Shown here: in pieces, positions 58,182 through 64,000 of the stretch
Position numbering within the stretch: position 1 is the first letter of the stretch
Layout: the number at the start of each line of letters is the position of its first letter
DNA from: Molossus alvarezi
Taxonomy: Eukaryota > Chordata > Mammalia > Chiroptera > Molossidae
Direction: 5' to 3'
Length of the DNA stretch: 64,000 nucleotides
Assembly (NCBI GenBank): GCA_037176705.1
Contig: CM073899.1
Span: 5,580,001-5,644,000 of the forward strand
Notes under the pieces: model-generated
What the model was told of the DNA's origin: nothing
What the model saw: only the letters and a program-made list of their open reading frames with translations
Databases searched by the model: none
Translations under genes and position numbers: made by a program

Positions 58182-58674
58182 TTTATGTGATTCTTAACAA
58201 TAATTACAGGGGTCAGAAAATAGGTTAATGGTTGTGAGCACGCAAGTTTATTCTGGTATTATTACTCATTATTATTATTAACTTCCTCTTGCCCACCCCT
58301 GTATCTGTGCCCCCTTCCCATTAACTCTCGTGACTGATACAAATCTTACGGTCACTTTGGGGGCCGGTGGTGAGATAAAAGTCTCTGATGCTCAGGCTGA
58401 GAACCTTGATCCTTGTCCAGTTGACAAAGCGCCTGTCAGAACATGTTCAGATCTCATCATCCCTAAAGTCCTGCTTTTGCGCAGCTCGCGGAACACAGAT
58501 TGGCCACCTCAGCCGTGCAGTTGAGGCTGGTTTTCTCCTGCTGAGATGGTCCTGTAATTAGTAGGTTCTATCAAGAAGATGGTGGAATTTAAGATTACTG
58601 ATTGGGGCTCATGTGAGACAGGAACCCCAGGAATCAACTACTAAAAACTCTCAATTTAGCTTTTGCGATTAAAA
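58182..58674. other. Unassigned sequence
   Basis: Nothing recognised. Confidence 0.3.
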
Positions 58675-58692
58675 ATATCTTAGCCAGGTACG

Positions 58693-58942
58693 GCCCTGGC
58701 CGGTTTGGCTCAGCAGTTGGAGCATCGGCTTGCAGACCGGAGAGACCTGGGTTCAGTTCCCGCTAAGGGCATGTACCTCAGTTGCAGTTTGTCCCTGGCC
58801 CGGGTTGGAGTCGTGTGGGTGGCAGCCACTCGATGTGTCTCTCTCACATCAATGTTCCCCACCCCCCCCACCCCCGCTCTATCTGAAGATAAATGTGAAA
58901 AAAAAAAAAAAAGTCCTTGGGTGAGGGTAAAAAAATATATAT
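58693..58942 (+). mobile_element. VES-type SINE, full length
   Basis: Complete, with the CT repeat replaced by a C-rich stretch (58857-58876). Perfect 18-bp duplication ATATCTTAGCCAGGTACG at 58675-58692 and 58943-58960. Confidence 0.96.
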
Positions 58943-59187
58943 ATATCTTAGCCAGGTACGTATGGACAAATGTACAATCCCTCTTACATGAGGTGCCTAG
59001 AACTGACAAAGGCAGAGACACAGGTGGGAGGGCGGGGCCAGGCCTGGGCATCATTCTTGCCCCTCAGAACTTGGGAAGGCACCTGCTGCTGTGGTCCTGG
59101 CTCAGCACTGGAATCAGTCCGCGCTCTCCGCTCTGAGCTCTCTTCTGACAGACTCCACCCCACAACTCAAACAGCTTGAGAAAAGCC

Positions 59188-59193
59188 TTTATT
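59188..59193 (-). terminator. Possible distal polyadenylation signal
   Basis: AATAAA on the minus strand (tttatt on plus). Its use would place the minisatellite inside an extended 3' UTR of the gene whose last exon is at 61886-62074. Confidence 0.4.
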
Positions 59194-59274
59194 GTACGAA
59201 TATACTCTCCATGACTGGACGCAATACCTGGGCCAGGTAAGAAATCCTGCAGGAACCTGTTCCTGCCACGACCC

Positions 59275-59832
59275 CGGGTGCAGAGGGTTCTGTCCAGGCC
59301 GTGCTCTGTCCAGGGCCCTGTCCGGGTGCAGGGGGCTCTGTCCAGGGCCCTGTCCGGGTGCAGCGGGCTCTGTCCAGGCCGTGCTCTATCCAGGGCCCTG
59401 TCCGGGTGCAGAGGGTTCTGTCCAGGCCGTGCTCTGTCCAGGGCCCTGTCCGGGTGCAGAGGGCTCTGTCCAGGCCGTGCTCTGTCCAGGGCCCTGTCCG
59501 GGTGCAGAGGGCTCTGTCCAGGCCGTGCTCTGTCCAGGGCCCTGTCCGGGTGCAGAGGGCTCTGTCCAGGCCGTGCTCTGTCCAGGGCCCTGTCCGGGTG
59601 CAGAGGGCTCTGTCCAGGCCGTGCTCTGTCCAGGGCCCTGTCCGGGTGCAGAGGGCTCTGTCCAGGCCGTGCTCTATCCAGGGCCCTGTCCGGGTGCAGA
59701 GGGCTCTGTCCAGGGCCCTGTCCGGGTGCAGAGGGCTCTGTCCAGGCCGTGCTCTGTCCAGGGCCCTGTCCGGGTGCAGAGGGCTCTGTCCAGGGCCCTG
59801 TCCGGGTGCAGAGGGCTCTGTCCAGGCCGTGC
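59275..59832. repeat. 48-bp GC-rich minisatellite (VNTR)
   Basis: About a dozen units of a 48-bp repeat (period confirmed by the GGGCTCTGTCC start at 59461, 59509 and 59557). Each unit is itself a 32-bp plus a 16-bp part sharing GTCCAGG. Some units lack the 16-bp part (for example around 59701-59733 and 59785), giving higher-order variation. Because 48 is a multiple of three, several frames stay open on both strands. These apparent proteins are repeat artefacts until shown otherwise. Confidence 0.97.
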
Positions 59833-59944
59833 GCACCTGCCGGCATCGCAGGACGAGGGGTGCGGGCGGAGGCCGGAGACAGTGCAGAGAGAGGAACTAC
59901 AGCTTCACACCAGTACGTTAGAATCAGTAAATCCACACCATCTT

Positions 59945-61885
59945 AAGTAAAAATGGATGATTTTATTATATAAAATGATTGGCAGAATACAGAAAAATTA
60001 CTTCTCTTTTACCTTTACATATTTATCTAAAGTACCAAGCGACAACTGGAAGAACTGATTACAAACTATCAAAAGGTATTCATTTGGTGAAATTATTCAG
60101 GTTACAAAATGTGAAGTAATAAATGCACTTCAAAGTACATTAAGTGCAACACAAGTATGACAATAATGATCTTAAACTAATGATTCCTTTAACAAACTAA
60201 ACAAGGGCCATAAGAAAAGTTTTCAAGTTAGACAGAAAAGAATAAATCAAACATATGGTTCATTGTAAAAGCATTAAAAAAAAAACAAAACACCAACCAA
60301 CCAAAGAACTAAACAAGGAATTGGGATTCAGAAGAGTAAGAATATTCCAATACCATCCTTTTTTTCCTACCAACAGAGGAGAAAGGATCCGGAGGCCGAC
60401 TGTGCCGAGGTCTTTCGGTGTGGACCTAGCGAACCTCACGGTCACTCAGGTTGAGAAATGTGTGTATATGAAGGAAAGGAAAACACTCATACTTGACGCA
60501 CTGACATCAAACGCCCCTCAGCGAACGACGAGAATAATCTGCTTCCACAGAATCCGTTTGCACTTCAGTAATCAGGGCAAAGGTCTCAGCTGGACGAACG
60601 GCAAACGGGAAGTTTCTGATAAGCTAACAACTTCTTGCCAAAAACAAGCTACGGACCAGAGAGCCTGCATTCCTATCTATAAACTCGATGGTAAAAAACA
60701 AAGGAAAAAACTGATCTTTAAATTCACAATTAAACTATATTAAAACATACGGTGATGAAGTGAACACGGCACACAAAGCCTCTGCCAGATACTGTACGCC
60801 CTACTCATAGGTGCTGCTAATAAATACAGTTCACATTTCAGAATTCCTGAGTCTCATCAGAGAAAAACAAGGACTGAGAAACAAACAAAACAAACCTACT
60901 CGACAGTAGGGACAATAATACAAATTTGGGCATGAAGGTAACATCGCATTTAGAGTTTTAAAGCTGAAGACAATGGGGACAAATATATAAGTACTTCCAT
61001 GGAATTATAAACATGATTTTAAAGCTTTTTTTTTAAAGGCGTTTTGATCAAATAAGGCCACCTGAGTGACAACATCAATGATGGTCAGCCCACCATTTTA
61101 AAGAAAAAACGTTTTTATATCAAAGCCTAATGAGTATAAAGAGAAGCGCGTTTAATGAAATGCTAAGTCAGACTGCTGCAGAGCAGGCCTCTGACCGCGG
61201 ACCCACGAGGACAAAGCGCCACTGACGGGATTAGCTTCCTTGCTCTGCACCTGCCCAGGGAAATAAAGGTGTCGTAAGAGCACTTCAGTCCAAGGACCAG
61301 GGTCTCAGCCCGTGTGAACAGGCGTGAATGCCCTGCAGTGACACAGTGCCTGCAAACATACATTCAGCCCGAAGTTCACATGTTCCTAACTCGGAAGAAA
61401 CAAGGAAGCAAAGTGGTCCCACTTAAAACAATAAAACAAAACAAAATCTGTTTATCCTTTCTGGAAAGACTACCAAAGCAAAGGGCCTCGATAATATACA
61501 TGTAAAACCTCGAACTTGCACTGCGCTTTTTAAGTAGGAAAGATGCATACAGCTGTTCAGGGACTTTATAAATAAAGACAAACCAGAGAAATGCTCGGTC
61601 ACTGCTGTGTTCACAAGTACCCAGAAAGAAAACAGTAACACTAAAGTGCAGACTGACAGGCCTTCGCAGGCATACAGATGGTCAAGGGGTGCAGCCAAAA
61701 CTGTATCTGCATGGACACTCACACATCCAGAGAGTAATCCTTGCCTTAAAAAAGCTGTGCCATTTAAAAACCAGTCAGTTTTGTTTGTGCTGTAGTACAG
61801 TCAGGACTTGTCTCTGCACCCGCGAGGGGACCGCCATGCCTCAGACAGCTGACCGGCTCTGGACAAGCGCGCGTTTCACTGGGAG
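59945..61885 (-). other. Probable 3' UTR of the minus-strand gene
   Basis: About 1.9 kb without SINEs or L1s, in contrast to the density elsewhere, lying between a stop codon (61886-61888) and an AATAAA (59962-59967). AT-rich with many T-runs on the minus strand. The low repeat load suggests selection, but transcription is inferred only from sequence. Confidence 0.6.
59962..59967 (-). terminator. Probable proximal polyadenylation signal
   Basis: AATAAA on the minus strand (tttatt on plus). Cleavage would fall about 59935-59950, just short of the minisatellite. Confidence 0.6.

Positions 61886-64000
<2,115 letters not shown>

Noticed and set aside
59275..59832. Array that at first glance resembles a CRISPR array
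   Set aside because: Units are contiguous near-identical repeats with no unique spacers, and the DNA is mammalian.
59064..59936. Long open frames on both strands (200-290 codons) over the minisatellite, giving 16-residue repeats
   Set aside because: Frames stay open in several phases on both strands because the 48-bp unit is divisible by three; no start context, splice site or homology.

Overview
This is nuclear genomic DNA from a placental mammal, almost certainly a bat of the Yangochiroptera. About twenty copies of tRNA-derived SINEs of the bat VES type (head GCCCTGGCC-GTTTGGCTCAG, CT-rich middle, GGGTGAGGATAAA end) are scattered on both strands, alongside young, nearly identical L1 copies and one SPIN-type hAT transposon. 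These family assignments rest on recognition by eye; no database search was run.

Layout. 1-2646 is the 3' part of a young L1 whose ORF2 is open from the window edge to its stop, followed by an old L1 scrap. 3300-5420 is a very old antisense L1 interrupted by a SINE. 5420-32200 is mostly unique, gene-poor sequence with SINEs, MIR fragments, old L1 pieces, a non-autonomous hAT element (19564-19831) and microsatellites. 32202-33965 and 35921-36265 are 5'-truncated L1s of a somewhat older subfamily. 36990-37056 is a small CpG-rich array of TGACGTC motifs.

40676-48565 is a defective gammaretrovirus-like provirus on the minus strand. It has paired LTRs, a 4-bp CACC target duplication and a primer-binding site matching tRNA-Thr(UGU). 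Recognisable pieces are gag matrix, gag capsid, reverse transcriptase, RNase H and env. A deletion has joined the start of integrase to the start of env in one 389-codon frame, and roughly 2.2 kb of non-retroviral sequence lies between gag matrix and gag capsid. The provirus splits an ancient repeat whose two halves resume on either side.

48.7-59.2 kb is again repeat-rich: SPIN element with perfect 8-bp duplication, a second hAT relic, an unidentified retrotransposed insert with a 16-bp duplication (51724-52002), a young truncated L1, an old antisense L1 and SINEs. 59275-59832 is a GC-rich 48-bp minisatellite.

The only convincing host-gene signal is at the right end, on the minus strand. It consists of a terminal coding exon (61886-62074) with a strong splice acceptor and a membrane-spanning segment, a SINE-free 3' UTR of about 1.9 kb, and AATAAA signals at 59962-59967 and, beyond the minisatellite, 59188-59193. 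I could not name this gene. The rest of the window is probably the intergenic region downstream of it.
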